A stretch of 43,942 nt of DNA from Terriglobia bacterium (GCA_020073265.1 JAIQFN010000048.1:1-43942); one strand, 5' to 3'; counted from the stretch's first letter, positions 32,202 through 41,466 are shown. Notes: a model not told the origin generated them from the sequence alone. Translations and numbers: made by a program.

Positions 32202-34865
32202 ATGCAATTGAATAGAACTACACATGAATTCATCCAGGTGGCGCTGGGCTTGGCCGCAGTCATCGGGTTCACGGCGTCAGCAGGAGCGCAGTCGCTTGGC
32301 AATGCCGGAACGATTGAAGGAAGCGTGGTCGACCAAAGCGGCGCTTCAATTCCCAAGGCCGAGATTCACCTTACCAACGCCGTCTCCGGGTACAGCCAGT
32401 CAACGACAACGGCTCAAGACGGCTCATTCCGGCTGGTGAATGTTCCGCAGAATCCATACCACCTCGAAGTCACCGCCCCCGGCTTTAATGCCTTTTCGCA
32501 GGACGTCAACGTTCGGAACTCGATACCGGTTCAGCTCAAGGCGACTTTGACGGTGGGGCAAGAGAAGACCAGCGTGACCGTCGAGGCTGCCGGAGCGGAT
32601 CTGCTGGAGAACGATCCTTCCGCGCACGTGGACGTCGACCGGAGCCTGATCCTGAAAATCCCCACCTCCGATCCTGGCGCCGGCTTGAGCGAGGCGATCA
32701 CATATAGCACCGGCGGAGTTGCCGCAGACGCGAATGGTTTCTTTCATCCCCTCGGCGACCATGCCCAAGTCAGCTTCGTGATCGATGGCCAACCGATTAG
32801 CGATCAGCAGAGCAAATTGTATTCGACCCAGCTTCCCACCAGCGCCATACAGAGCATGCAGGCGACCACGGGCACGCCCAGCGCGGAGTTTGGCGATAAG
32901 AGCAGCCTGGTTGCGCAAATCACCACTCGGTCCGGGCTTGGGGCCGGGAGGACCTTTGGGAATATCGACGCCACTTATGGTTCTTTCGGAACCGCTGGCG
33001 GCAGCATCGGGCTCGGGTTTGGCAACACGAAATTTGGGAACTTCATTACCCTTGATGGACTCAGAACGGGGCGCTTCCTGGACGCTCCGGAACTGACCGC
33101 GTTCCATGATAAAGGGAATAACCAAACCATTTTCGATCGCATGGACTACCAGCCAGGCGGAAAAGATGTCTTTCATCTCGACCTGTTCACGGCACGGAGC
33201 TGGTTTCAAATCCCGAACGACTACGATCAACTGGGCCAGGACCAGCATGAGCGCGTCCTGACTTGGAACATAGCCCCTGGATACCAGCATACGTTCAGCG
33301 CCCACACGCTCTTGACAATCAATCCGTACATCCGAAAAGACCAAGTGAACTACTACGCCAGCCGGGATCCCTTCGCCGACACGCCGGCCACACAAAGCCA
33401 GAACCGGCAGCTCTTGAATTGGGGTGTCAAGGCTGATATTTCGACGGTCAAAGGCCATCACAACATCAAGTACGGTGTCGATTTGAAGCAGACCCGGTTG
33501 CTCGAGAATTTCGGATTTGGCGTCACTGACCCGGGGTTCAACTCACCTTGTATTGATAACACCGGAGCTGCCATCCCCGATGCTACTCTGAGCAATCCGG
33601 GACAGTGCGTGGGGGCCGGATTCGAGCCGAACACGGGCGACAATCCGGATCTCACTGGCGCGCCGTTCTCGCCCGCTCTTCTTCAATACGACTTGACTCG
33701 CGGGGGAAGTCTATTTGGGTTCCACGGGACTCAAAACATCAATCAATACGCATTCTACGGTCAGGACGAGATCAACTGGCGCAACCTCCAGTTCAACATC
33801 GGATTCCGTCTGGACCGCTACGACGGAATCGTATCGAAGACCGGTCCTGAGCCGCGGGCCGGAATTTCGTACAACATCAAGGGCACCGGGACCATTCTGC
33901 GCGCAGCCTACGCCAGGACGTTCGAAACGCCCTTCAATGAAAACCTCATCCTGTCCAGCGCGACGGGGACAGGCGGCCTGGCCCAGAATGTGTTCGGGTC
34001 GAATTCGGTGGCGATTGAGCCTGGCTTTCGCAATCAGTTCAACACCGGATTCCAACAAGCCGTTGGAAAGTTCCTGCTCATCGACGCGGATTACTTTTGG
34101 AAGTACACGCACAACGCATACGACTTCGGCACCCTGTTGAACACCACCATCGCCTTTCCAATCGCATGGCACAACTCGAAACTGGACGGTGTGACGGGTC
34201 GGGTGAGCACGACGAACCTTCACGGCTTCCAGGCGTACTGGACCTTCGGACACACGCGCGCCCGATACTTCTTCCCGGAAGTCGGTGGGCTGATCCTGCA
34301 GGGAACGCCTCTGAACGGGAGCGTATTTCGGATCGACCACGATCAGGTCTTCCAATCGACGTTGAATCTTCGTTACCAGCGGCCGAAGAATGCGGAATGG
34401 GTGTCGTTGATTTACCGTTACGACAGCGGTCTGGTTGTGAGTGGCGTGCCGGACGCCGGCGCAACGCTGGCGCTGACTCCGAATCAGCAGGTATCGATCG
34501 GCCTGGCCTGCAACGGCGTGTTCGCAACGGTCGCGAATCCGCTGTCCAACTGTGTCTCCGCGGGAGGCCAAATGGGCACGGTCACATCCAAGCTGATTGC
34601 GCTTCCGCAGGGCGGCTACGGTAATTTCCCGAGCCAGGAAAACGACGACCACAACCCCGATCGAGTGAAGCCGCGCAATGTCTTCAACCTCGGCGTCGGC
34701 ACCGACAATCTGCTTCACTCCGAGGGGCACGTTCGCTATACTGCTTCGCTCGAGATCGATAACTTGACAAATGTTACGGCGCTTTACAACTTTCTGTCGA
34801 CGTTCAGCGGGACGCACTTCCTGCAGCCCAGGACGCTGATCGCACACGTCGGGATCGCGTTCTAG
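32202..34865 (+). CDS. TonB-dependent receptor with carboxypeptidase-regulatory-like domain
   Basis: This 887-residue outer-membrane receptor would import a ligand using TonB energy. After a signal peptide (ALGLAAVIGFTASAGAQ) comes a CarboxypepD-reg-like barrel (GTIEGSVVDQSGASIPKAEIHL to PVQLKATLTVGQEKTSVTVEA). A plug domain follows (HAQVSFVIDGQPISDQQ; ATTGTPSAEFGDKSS), and then a long beta-barrel ends HVGIAF, with the terminal Phe typical of outer-membrane proteins. GGAAAGGGAAGAG lies before ATG. The preceding His/Cys-rich protein suggests a metal or metal-chelate ligand, but this is contextual only. Confidence 0.9.
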   Translation: MQLNRTTHEFIQVALGLAAVIGFTASAGAQSLGNAGTIEGSVVDQSGASIPKAEIHLTNAVSGYSQSTTTAQDGSFRLVNVPQNPYHLEVTAPGFNAFSQDVNVRNSIPVQLKATLTVGQEKTSVTVEAAGADLLENDPSAHVDVDRSLILKIPTSDPGAGLSEAITYSTGGVAADANGFFHPLGDHAQVSFVIDGQPISDQQSKLYSTQLPTSAIQSMQATTGTPSAEFGDKSSLVAQITTRSGLGAGRTFGNIDATYGSFGTAGGSIGLGFGNTKFGNFITLDGLRTGRFLDAPELTAFHDKGNNQTIFDRMDYQPGGKDVFHLDLFTARSWFQIPNDYDQLGQDQHERVLTWNIAPGYQHTFSAHTLLTINPYIRKDQVNYYASRDPFADTPATQSQNRQLLNWGVKADISTVKGHHNIKYGVDLKQTRLLENFGFGVTDPGFNSPCIDNTGAAIPDATLSNPGQCVGAGFEPNTGDNPDLTGAPFSPALLQYDLTRGGSLFGFHGTQNINQYAFYGQDEINWRNLQFNIGFRLDRYDGIVSKTGPEPRAGISYNIKGTGTILRAAYARTFETPFNENLILSSATGTGGLAQNVFGSNSVAIEPGFRNQFNTGFQQAVGKFLLIDADYFWKYTHNAYDFGTLLNTTIAFPIAWHNSKLDGVTGRVSTTNLHGFQAYWTFGHTRARYFFPEVGGLILQGTPLNGSVFRIDHDQVFQSTLNLRYQRPKNAEWVSLIYRYDSGLVVSGVPDAGATLALTPNQQVSIGLACNGVFATVANPLSNCVSAGGQMGTVTSKLIALPQGGYGNFPSQENDDHNPDRVKPRNVFNLGVGTDNLLHSEGHVRYTASLEIDNLTNVTALYNFLSTFSGTHFLQPRTLIAHVGIAF

Positions 34866-34880
34866 CTGGCGGATTTCATA

Positions 34881-34912
34881 CGACTTGAACGAACGTTTGC
34901 ATCCGGCCCTCG
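34881..34912. repeat. Flanking repeat, copy 2 (decayed)
   Basis: This is the partner of 31629-31660. The shared GTTTGCATCCGGCCCTC core is exact, but the small gene's frame ends after eight codons. Confidence 0.6.
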
Positions 34913-34943
34913 ATGCGCGAGTGGTAGAATGTGGCCCCGCGTT

Positions 34944-34958
34944 AGAGTTGCCAACTCT
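34944..34958. promoter_or_regulatory. Perfect palindrome, candidate operator
   Basis: AGAGTTG-C-CAACTCT is a perfect 7-bp inverted repeat with a one-base centre, about 220 bases before the CapA-like gene. No regulator is identified. Confidence 0.3.
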
Positions 34959-35177
34959 CCGCAGCTTAGGCACTTCTAATCGCGGGATTTCCACTGGTTC
35001 CCGTCATCCTGACCGAGTGGCCGGTCTGACCTATTTGGATGCGGCATTCCGGTTACGCATTCGATATCCGACCGGCAAGCGTTGGGGAGCGTTTGTCGCT
35101 TGCAACGAGCAGGCGATGTATGATTACCTTTGCAATTGCCGAGTGTTGTCAAGCATCCGGTTTGGAGGAGAACGCAG

Positions 35178-36365
35178 ATGTCAACAATATTGACAGGTGG
35201 CCGGCTCGCGCTGGCGGCAGCGGGCCTCGTCGTATTCGCTCTGCCAGGCACTCTTAGCGCGCAGTCCACTGCGCTCAGCATCACACTTACCGGACAATCG
35301 ATGATCCGATCGGATATTCGCGTGCACACGCCATCCGCCGCATCGACCATAGCGCCGCTGTTGAAAGGCGATGTGGTGTTCACGAATTTTGAAGCGACCA
35401 TCGTTGATGAACGAAAAGGCCAGTCGCACATGGACGGCAGGTTTCTCTCTCCGCCGGAAGCGCTGGATACGTTGAAGGCGTTAGGCTTCAACCTGGTGTC
35501 GCTTGCCAACAACCACGCCTGGGATCTCAAGGTTCCGGGCATTCAGAACACGCTCCGCGAGGCGGGTCGCTTGAACCTGGCTCATGCCGGGACCGGGAAC
35601 ACGGTGGCCGAAGCCGCCGCTGCGGGCTACTTGCGCACGCCGAAAGGCACAGTCGCTTTGGTGGCGATGGCATCCGGCCTGGTTGCGGAGGGAGGATCGG
35701 CCACCGCAAGCAGGCCGGGCGTGAATGAACTTCGCGTCGAACCCGGCAACAAGCCGAACGAAGAAGATGCGCAGCGCATTCTTCAGAGTATCCGAGACGC
35801 CAAAAAACGAGCCGATCTCGTCATAGTGTACGAACACAATCACGTGTTCGATAAGCCGTTCAGGACGATCATGCTCGAAGAGCTGCCGGAGCGCCTGGCG
35901 CCGCCGGAGTGGCTCAAGAAATGGACGCACGCGGAGGTCGACGCGGGCGCGGATATCATCGTCATGCATGGTGCGCCTCTGCTGCACGGTGTCGAGATTT
36001 ATCACGGCCGCCCTATCTTTTTCGATCTGGGTAATTTCATCTTTCAGGCGCCGCCGGTGGACATATTGCTCGACGAACCGATTGTCTGGGAAAGCGTGGT
36101 CGCCTATGCCGAGTTCCAGGGAAAGACTCTGAAATCGGTTAAGTTTCGGCCTATCGCCCAGAACAAGATCGGCCAAGGTCAGGCCGACACACAGGACGAG
36201 CATACCAACAACCTCTTCCTTCAGACCCGCGGCTTGCCATCGCTGGCCACCGGCGAGCAAGCGCAATACATCCTCGAACGGCTGGCTGAATTGTCACGGC
36301 CTTTCGGAACAACTGTTGAAGTAAAGGGCGATACGGCGGAGATCAGGCTGAAGGGCGGCAACTAG
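35178..36365 (+). CDS. CapA-family metallophosphatase-like secreted protein
   Basis: This 395-residue protein has a signal peptide (GGRLALAAAGLVVFALPGTLSAQ). The CapA/PgsA-type fold is visible in FTNFEATIVDE (metal Glu/Asp), FNLVSLANNHAWDLKVPGI, VIVYEHNHVFD and ADIIVMHGAPLLHGVEIYHGRPIFFDLGNFIFQ. Named relatives take part in capsule or poly-gamma-glutamate synthesis, but many copies act elsewhere. The rest of a capsule operon is not in the window. It is convergent with the sigma-54 activator gene. Confidence 0.85.
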   Translation: MSTILTGGRLALAAAGLVVFALPGTLSAQSTALSITLTGQSMIRSDIRVHTPSAASTIAPLLKGDVVFTNFEATIVDERKGQSHMDGRFLSPPEALDTLKALGFNLVSLANNHAWDLKVPGIQNTLREAGRLNLAHAGTGNTVAEAAAAGYLRTPKGTVALVAMASGLVAEGGSATASRPGVNELRVEPGNKPNEEDAQRILQSIRDAKKRADLVIVYEHNHVFDKPFRTIMLEELPERLAPPEWLKKWTHAEVDAGADIIVMHGAPLLHGVEIYHGRPIFFDLGNFIFQAPPVDILLDEPIVWESVVAYAEFQGKTLKSVKFRPIAQNKIGQGQADTQDEHTNNLFLQTRGLPSLATGEQAQYILERLAELSRPFGTTVEVKGDTAEIRLKGGN

Positions 36366-36384
36366 TGCGAACCGGTGGAATGGC

Positions 36385-38352
36385 CTAGGCGGGGCGCTGG
36401 ATACCCAGACGCTTCATGCGGCTGCGCAGCGTGCTGGCGTTGAGACCGAGTATCGCGGCGGCGCCTTGGGATCCTTCCAGCACCCAACGCGTGGAGGCGA
36501 GCGCGTTCTCGATGTGCCTTCGTTCGGCTTCTTGCAGCGTGCGCGGAGGCGCTTCGGAAGGCCCGGCAGCCGACGCGAACAAAGGCTCATCCAACACGGC
36601 GCCCTGACACAAAACCATGGCGCGCGCCAGGACGTTTTCCAATTCCCGTATGTTGCCAGGCCAATGGTGGGCCAACAACTGCTGCATCATGGAAGTCGAG
36701 ATCCCCTCAAAGCGCCGGCCAAACTGGCGGTTGTGACGTGCGATGAAGTGGGCGGCCAGGGCCGGAATATCTTCCCGCCTGTCCCGCAACGGTGGGACCT
36801 CCACGGGCACCACCAACAGACGGTAATAAAGATCCATGCGGAAGCGCCCTTCGCGCACCACCTCGGCCAAGTCGCGGTTGGTGGCGGCCAGCAGCCGCAC
36901 GTCCACCTGGACCGTTCGATTCGAACCCACCGGCTCGAATTCCTGTTCCTGCAGCACGCGCAGCAGCTTGGCCTGGGTTTCGAGCGGCAGCTCGGTTACT
37001 TCATCCAGGAACAGCGTGCCGCCGTTGGCATACTCGAAGCGCCCGATGCGCCGCTCGGTAGCGCCGGTGAAGGCTCCTTTTACGTGGCCGAACAATTCGC
37101 TTTCCACCAGGCCGGCGGAAATGGCCGCGCAGTTGATTTTCACCAGCGGACGCTGGCGGCGTTCGCTGAGATTGTGGATGGCGCGCACCACCAACTCTTT
37201 TCCGGTTCCCGTTTCTCCGCAGATGAGCACCGTCGCCGAAGTGGAAGCCACCAGTTGAATGCGGCTGACCAGCTCGACAAAACGCGGGCTCGATCCCACC
37301 ATTTCGTCGATGGGATGCTCCGCGCGGATTTCCTCCTGCAGGTAGGCGTTGTCCTGCTCCAGGCGCGCCCGCAGCTCGCTGAGTTCCTGCACCCGTTGCT
37401 CCAGTTCGCGATTCAGGGTCCGCACCTGTGCTTCGGCTTCTTTCAACGCCGAGATGTCGCGCCCGGTGACCCAAGCTCCCCAGAGTTTTCCATCTGCGAC
37501 GATGCCGTCGCGCGTCATTAGAATAGTTCGGCCGGCAAGTGTCCGCTCCACTTGCGAAAAACGGCAGCCCGCCCGGATGAAGGCAAGGAGACGCTCCATC
37601 TGTTCGGAGTCCGCTCGCGGGCTGACGAGCTCCAGACGGGCGCCGATCAACTCCGGCGCACCGGCCAAGCCGAACAGCGCGGCCGCCTGATCGTTGCAAT
37701 CGGCGACGAAGCCGTAGTGGTAGCAGTGTTCGATCTTCTCGTCCTCGGAGGCATCCAAAGAAATGGGCTGCTCCAGCGCCACGCGTATCATAGCCTCGTT
37801 GCCGTGGGTGACAAAACCGTGCCAGCGTTGTTCGGTGCGAGCCAGGGCTTCCTCGTACTGCTTGCGTTCCAGTTCGGCGGCGGCGCGCGCGCCGAAAATC
37901 TGAAGCACGGCTTCGGCCAGCTTGGGATTCGCCAGAGGCCGGCGAGTGACGGCGAGAATCAATCCCAGGCATCGGCCGCTGGAATCCACCAAGGGCGAGC
38001 CGACATATCCCTCGGCGCGCATCTTCACCAATTGGGCGTCGGTGGGGAATAGCCGGTGAACGCCTTCCGCGTAGGTGCATAGCTGCTGCTTCTGGATGAC
38101 GCCCGCGCAGGGTGTGCCGGCCAGATCGTACTCGAATAGAGCGATTTCGCGATCGGGTGCGTGAACCGCCAAGGCGCCGATCCGATCGCGGCCGGGCAAC
38201 CGAGCGCCGACTAAGACGAGATCGGCCTGAAGCGCACGGGACAGCTGGTGCACCAGCGAGCGGAAAAAGCCTTCTCCGGTGTCGCTCCAGGCGCCTTTGG
38301 CGATCTCAAAGACAATGTGTTCAAGATCGCCGCTGGTTTCTACTGCATTCAT
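36385..38352 (-). CDS. Sigma-54-dependent transcriptional activator with GAF and PAS domains
   Basis: This 655-residue bacterial enhancer-binding protein has a GAF-like domain (about 10-165), a PAS-like domain (about 170-310), and a short coiled coil (ALKEAEAQVRTLNRELEQRVQELSELRARLEQ). The AAA+ domain has Walker A GETGTGKE, the sigma-54 contact GAFTGATERR, Walker B LFLDEV, and the arginine-finger region RFRMDLYYRLLVV. A Fis-type HTH closes the protein (GAAAILGLNASTLRSRMKRLGI). It has no receiver domain, so its signal is probably a small ligand sensed by GAF or PAS. A single-domain response regulator gene lies just upstream on the same strand. Confidence 0.95.
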   Translation of the reverse strand: MNAVETSGDLEHIVFEIAKGAWSDTGEGFFRSLVHQLSRALQADLVLVGARLPGRDRIGALAVHAPDREIALFEYDLAGTPCAGVIQKQQLCTYAEGVHRLFPTDAQLVKMRAEGYVGSPLVDSSGRCLGLILAVTRRPLANPKLAEAVLQIFGARAAAELERKQYEEALARTEQRWHGFVTHGNEAMIRVALEQPISLDASEDEKIEHCYHYGFVADCNDQAAALFGLAGAPELIGARLELVSPRADSEQMERLLAFIRAGCRFSQVERTLAGRTILMTRDGIVADGKLWGAWVTGRDISALKEAEAQVRTLNRELEQRVQELSELRARLEQDNAYLQEEIRAEHPIDEMVGSSPRFVELVSRIQLVASTSATVLICGETGTGKELVVRAIHNLSERRQRPLVKINCAAISAGLVESELFGHVKGAFTGATERRIGRFEYANGGTLFLDEVTELPLETQAKLLRVLQEQEFEPVGSNRTVQVDVRLLAATNRDLAEVVREGRFRMDLYYRLLVVPVEVPPLRDRREDIPALAAHFIARHNRQFGRRFEGISTSMMQQLLAHHWPGNIRELENVLARAMVLCQGAVLDEPLFASAAGPSEAPPRTLQEAERRHIENALASTRWVLEGSQGAAAILGLNASTLRSRMKRLGIQRPA

Positions 38353-38454
38353 CGCACGCCGCGCCAGTCCCTCTCGCGGAGCGCGGCTTAGTGCACTATT
38401 TTAGTCGAGGTGGCGATGTGCCCGCAAACTATGCAGAACTACACAGGGAGGCGT

Positions 38455-38853
38455 TTAGCGCTCCAGACCATTCTCGTGTTTTTCGTCCCAGTGGGTCCAC
38501 TTCGACAACTCCAGCTTCAGCTTTTTCCGTAGGAAGGGCTTGGGCATGACGTCATTCATGCCGGCCGCCATGCACTCCAGGCGAGTCATGTTGGCGGTGG
38601 TGCCGAGAATGGGAGTAACGCGGCCACGCGGCATGCTGCGGATTCTCGCAGTTGTCTCGAAGCCATCCATATGCGGCATCTGCCAGTCCATGAGGATCAG
38701 GTTATAGATTTCCTGACGGAAGAGCTTGATGGCTTCCACTCCGTTAGTGGCCGCGTCTACCTGGCATCCAAGTTTTTCCAACATGCTGCGAGCAATCTGC
38801 ACGCTCACTTCATCGTCTTCGACAACCAGGACCCGGATCTGCCCGATGGACAT
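38455..38853 (-). CDS. Single-domain response regulator (CheY-like)
   Basis: This 132-residue receiver has the acidic pair VVEDDE, the phosphoacceptor Asp56 in LILMDWQMPHMDG, the conserved Thr region PILGTTA, and Lys105 in VMPKPF. No output domain follows, so it acts by contacts with other proteins. The extra C-terminal tail (KLELSKWTHWDEKHENGLER) is not part of the fold. Its kinase is not in the window. It may be cotranscribed with the sigma-54 activator gene, 102 bases downstream. Confidence 0.92.
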   Translation of the reverse strand: MSIGQIRVLVVEDDEVSVQIARSMLEKLGCQVDAATNGVEAIKLFRQEIYNLILMDWQMPHMDGFETTARIRSMPRGRVTPILGTTANMTRLECMAAGMNDVMPKPFLRKKLKLELSKWTHWDEKHENGLER

Positions 38854-39027
38854 GGATCACCTCGGCATCGGTAAGGCACACCGAAGTCCATCGCTAAGCA
38901 CTTGAAAGCGAATGAGCCGGCCGGTTCAAGGCCGCGCGATCTCGCGGCTACAGGCGTCCAGGCCGCGACGGGTCGCGGGTGTCACGGGCGGCCAATGAAG
39001 CGGCCCCCAGGAGTGCACACTACGGTT

Positions 39028-39663
39028 TCAGCGTCCGGAGCCGTTGAGGGGCTTCCCGTTGTGAAGCGCGGCGCTTGCGGGAAGCTCGCGCTTGCTGATG
39101 ACGCGGTCGATCATCCCATACTCCAACGCCTGTTGCGCATCCATGATGTAGTCGCGGTCCACGTCGCGTTCGATTCTTTCGAGCGGCTGGCCCGTGGCGT
39201 TCGCCAGAATCTTGTTCAGGATTTCCCGCGTTCGGAGGATCTCGCGCGCGTGGATGTCAATGTCGGACGCCTGCCCGCCCAGTCCGGTGGCATGCGGTTG
39301 GTGGATCAGGATTCGGGAATAAGGCAAGCTATAGCGCTTCCCCTTGGCGCCGCATGCCAGCAAGGTGGCAGCCATGGAAGCTGCCTGGCCGACGCAATAG
39401 GTCACGATGTCAGGTTGAACCAGGTTCATGGTGTCGAGAATCGCCAGGCCGGCCGTGGTGGAGCCGCCCGGTGAGTTGATGTACAAGGAGATGTCCTTCT
39501 CGGGATCCTCGGCCGCAAGAAAGAGCATTTGTGCGATGACCAGGTTCGCGACATTGTCGTCGATCGGCGTGCCGACGAAGACGATGTTTTCTTTCAACAG
39601 GCGAGAGTAGATGTCGAAGGCGCGCTCGCCGCGCGCGGTCTGCTCGACAACCATGGGGATCAT
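39028..39663 (-). CDS. clpP: ATP-dependent Clp protease proteolytic subunit
   Basis: This barrel-forming serine protease works with a Clp ATPase. From ATG 39663 the protein is 211 residues, [31 protein letters not shown], a canonical ClpP start. The triad is Ser96 in GQAASMAAT, His121 in LIHQPHA, and Asp in the [10 protein letters not shown] segment near 171. The usual SPGGST is also present. No clpX or tig gene is adjacent, so it may be a second ClpP outside the standard tig-clpP-clpX operon. A start three codons later is possible. Confidence 0.95.
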   Translation of the reverse strand: MIPMVVEQTARGERAFDIYSRLLKENIVFVGTPIDDNVANLVIAQMLFLAAEDPEKDISLYINSPGGSTTAGLAILDTMNLVQPDIVTYCVGQAASMAATLLACGAKGKRYSLPYSRILIHQPHATGLGGQASDIDIHAREILRTREILNKILANATGQPLERIERDVDRDYIMDAQQALEYGMIDRVISKRELPASAALHNGKPLNGSGR

Positions 39664-39685
39664 ATTGCCTGCCTTCCTTCGGCGG

Positions 39686-40132
39686 CTATACTGCCACCAG
39701 CATCTGTTCGGCGACAAACGACGAGAAGGATTGCGCTGAGCAGGCGCAAACCTCGACGCCCGCCTGATCCCAACCGCTATGCGTCAGCGTGACACGCGTT
39801 CCGTCCGCTTCCACGCAGAACTCGACGTCCACGGTTTGGTCCCGATCAGCGGGCGCTCCGGGATTCCAGGTGAACTGAACATGCTCGGGAGGGTCCCAGG
39901 CGGTCACGGATCCCCAGTCGCGTTCTTCCCCGGATCGGCTGCGCTCGAACACTCTTCCGCCCGGCCAAGGCTCGATGACGCAGTTCTCCGCCTCCTCGCC
40001 CGCAATCGAATACTGAGCCAGCGGCCACCATTCCGCGAGCCGTTCGGTGAAGAGCCGGAAGGCGTCCTCAATCGGGCAGTCGACGCGGACGCTTTGCCGT
40101 ATGGGTGCGTGTTTTCTTTCTGCTTCTGGCAT
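39686..40132 (-). CDS. AHSA1/SRPBCC-domain protein
   Basis: This 148-residue helix-grip protein has [22 protein letters not shown] at the start, then [32 protein letters not shown] and VTLTHSGWD. Such proteins, often paired with an ArsR regulator, bind a hydrophobic ligand or act as an Aha1-like partner, but the function is generally unknown. Its start lies inside the ArsR gene, overlapping by 65 bases, so the two are a coupled unit. Confidence 0.88.
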   Translation of the reverse strand: MPEAERKHAPIRQSVRVDCPIEDAFRLFTERLAEWWPLAQYSIAGEEAENCVIEPWPGGRVFERSRSGEERDWGSVTAWDPPEHVQFTWNPGAPADRDQTVDVEFCVEADGTRVTLTHSGWDQAGVEVCACSAQSFSSFVAEQMLVAV

Positions 40133-40439
40133 GTTCGGCCTCCTTATTTGCGAAATCAGAGAATGCAGTCAACGCGTCGCGCCACATGGAATCGATGTGG
40201 CTGCGCAGCTCGGCCAGGCTCTTGGGGTTGAGACGAAAGTAGTGGCGAGTGCCGCGCCGTTCTTCTTGGACCAGACCGGCGGACTTCAGCACCTGCAGAT
40301 GTTGCGACACGGCAGGCCGGCTCACAGGCAGCCGCGTAGCCAACTCGCCGACCGTGGCAGGGCGCTGCCGGAGCAGGTTTAGAACAGCCTGGCGGGTGGG
40401 GTCCGAGAACGCCCCCAGCAACTCCTGTCTGTCAGTCAC
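40068..40439 (-). CDS. ArsR-family transcriptional regulator
   Basis: This 123-residue winged-helix protein reads MTDRQELLGAFSDPTRQAVLNLLRQRPATVGELATRLPVSRPAVSQHLQVLKSAGLVQEERRGTRHYF, a full ArsR DNA-binding domain. The alpha3 metal motif ELCVCDL is absent, so it probably does not sense arsenic or other thiophilic metals. The C-terminal tail is basic. GTG 40439 lies six bases downstream of a -10-like box, so the transcript may be leaderless. It is paired with the overlapping AHSA1 gene, a common combination. Confidence 0.92.
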   Translation of the reverse strand: MTDRQELLGAFSDPTRQAVLNLLRQRPATVGELATRLPVSRPAVSQHLQVLKSAGLVQEERRGTRHYFRLNPKSLAELRSHIDSMWRDALTAFSDFANKEAEHARSRKKTRTHTAKRPRRLPD

Positions 40440-40443
40440 AACT

Positions 40444-40474
40444 TACGGTAACTCCGTACTTACCAAAAGTCAAG
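40444..40474 (-). promoter_or_regulatory. Promoter and likely operator of the arsR-AHSA1 unit
   Basis: On the minus strand TTGACT (40469-40474), a 17-base spacer and TACCGT (40446-40451) form a promoter with a strong -35. The palindrome TACGG-TAACT-CCGTA and a repeated ACTTAC lie across the -10, where an ArsR dimer could block polymerase. Autoregulation is inferred. Confidence 0.5.
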
Positions 40475-40516
40475 ACCCAAGAAGCCCGGCGGCCACGGCA
40501 GGCTGATTGTCACGCG

Positions 40517-41455
40517 CTACTTCGGCCGGTTCTTCGAAGCGTCCGCCGTGGCTTTCTCCTCGCGGCGCGCGCCGGCCAGGATGGCCGGCATGGCGTAGTT
40601 GCCTTCGTGGCAGGCGTATTCGTAAATCTGATCCGGGCTCCTGGTCATGTAGAGCTGGCCGGACCAGGGCCGGGTCCAGATGCTGGGATCGTCGACCGTG
40701 TACTGGTACAGCAGCGTTTTATCGTCCAGCAGCGAGAAGCGTTCCACCAGGTGCAGGTTCTCGTCCATGGGCACGGGCAGCAGCAGCGTGCCGGTGCCCT
40801 GGTCCTTGAACTTGACGGAATCGACCACCAGCGTGTCGCCTTCCCAGCGGCCGCGCGGATCGCCGTTCCACTGCTGGAGGGCTCCATGCGGGCGGCCGTC
40901 CATCGGCACCAGGCGCGTGGTGTGGATCATCTCGGTGTAGAGCGCCACGGTCGCGCGCGTTTGCACGATCTCAAGATTCTGGTTGTAGCCGCCGGGGATG
41001 ATCGGCGGGCCGCTGTTGAATCCCAGGATGCAGCGCTCATACAGCGCGCGGTCCTCGGGGCCGGTGGCCGGGCGCAACATCTTTTCGGCGAAGGCGGCCT
41101 GCCGCCTCTGCGCGGCGGGAGTCAGCGGAGGCAGATGGCCGTCTGGCGGATCCACAACCTGCGAGGTAGGCCGGTCCTTGGGGCCGCGCGGGATGGTGTC
41201 GTAAAACAAATTGTTGTAGCCGCCCACGGGATTCTCGGCGTCCTCACGGGCATAGATATTGCCGCGGCTGCCGCCGGGCTTTTCGAGAGGCGTCGCGGTG
41301 ATGTAGCTCCAGATTCCCTGAAGGTCGGGATGGCCGTCGGGGGTGCGCGGCGCGGTCCAGATCTTAGAGGTCTTGGCGGCCGGCGCTTGAGCGGCCAGCG
41401 GCGCCACGCTCAGGATCGCCAGAACGCCGGTGGCTGTCAGAAATCGGTGCGGCAT
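40517..41455 (-). CDS. Secreted protein of unknown function, paralogue 1
   Basis: This 312-residue protein starts at ATG 41455, with AAGGAGG eight bases upstream. The signal peptide (LTATGVLAILSVAPLAAQ) is followed by the motif RTPDGHPDLQGIW. Later blocks are GRWEGDTLVVDSVKF, LHLVERFSLLDDKTLLYQYTVDDPSIWTRPW and YEYACHEGNYAM. This arrangement is found in many paralogues in acidobacteria. The function is unknown; the pattern suggests an extracellular or periplasmic beta-rich protein. It follows its paralogue after 11 bases. Confidence 0.8.
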   Translation of the reverse strand: MPHRFLTATGVLAILSVAPLAAQAPAAKTSKIWTAPRTPDGHPDLQGIWSYITATPLEKPGGSRGNIYAREDAENPVGGYNNLFYDTIPRGPKDRPTSQVVDPPDGHLPPLTPAAQRRQAAFAEKMLRPATGPEDRALYERCILGFNSGPPIIPGGYNQNLEIVQTRATVALYTEMIHTTRLVPMDGRPHGALQQWNGDPRGRWEGDTLVVDSVKFKDQGTGTLLLPVPMDENLHLVERFSLLDDKTLLYQYTVDDPSIWTRPWSGQLYMTRSPDQIYEYACHEGNYAMPAILAGARREEKATADASKNRPK

Positions 41456-41466
41456 GTCTTGCCTCC

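Larger units (their letters stand above)
34866..35177. other. Intergenic region with repeat fragment and palindrome
   Basis: On the minus strand, 34877-34903 encodes MQTFVQVV and a stop, a decayed start of the gene at 31325. The perfect 7-1-7 inverted repeat AGAGTTG-C-CAACTCT lies at 34944-34958. No other convincing coding region is seen; a 102-codon plus-strand frame has no recognisable features. GGAGGAG just before 35178 is the ribosome site of the next gene. Confidence 0.6.

Noticed and set aside
34885-35193. 102-codon frame between the TonB receptor and CapA-like genes
   Set aside because: It crosses the repeat fragment and the palindrome, has no ribosome site and runs into the start of the next gene.
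38854-39027. GCCGCG-CGATCT-CGCGGC hairpin upstream of the response regulator
   Set aside because: Short GC-rich stems are expected by chance at this base composition, no T-run follows, and there is no second copy.
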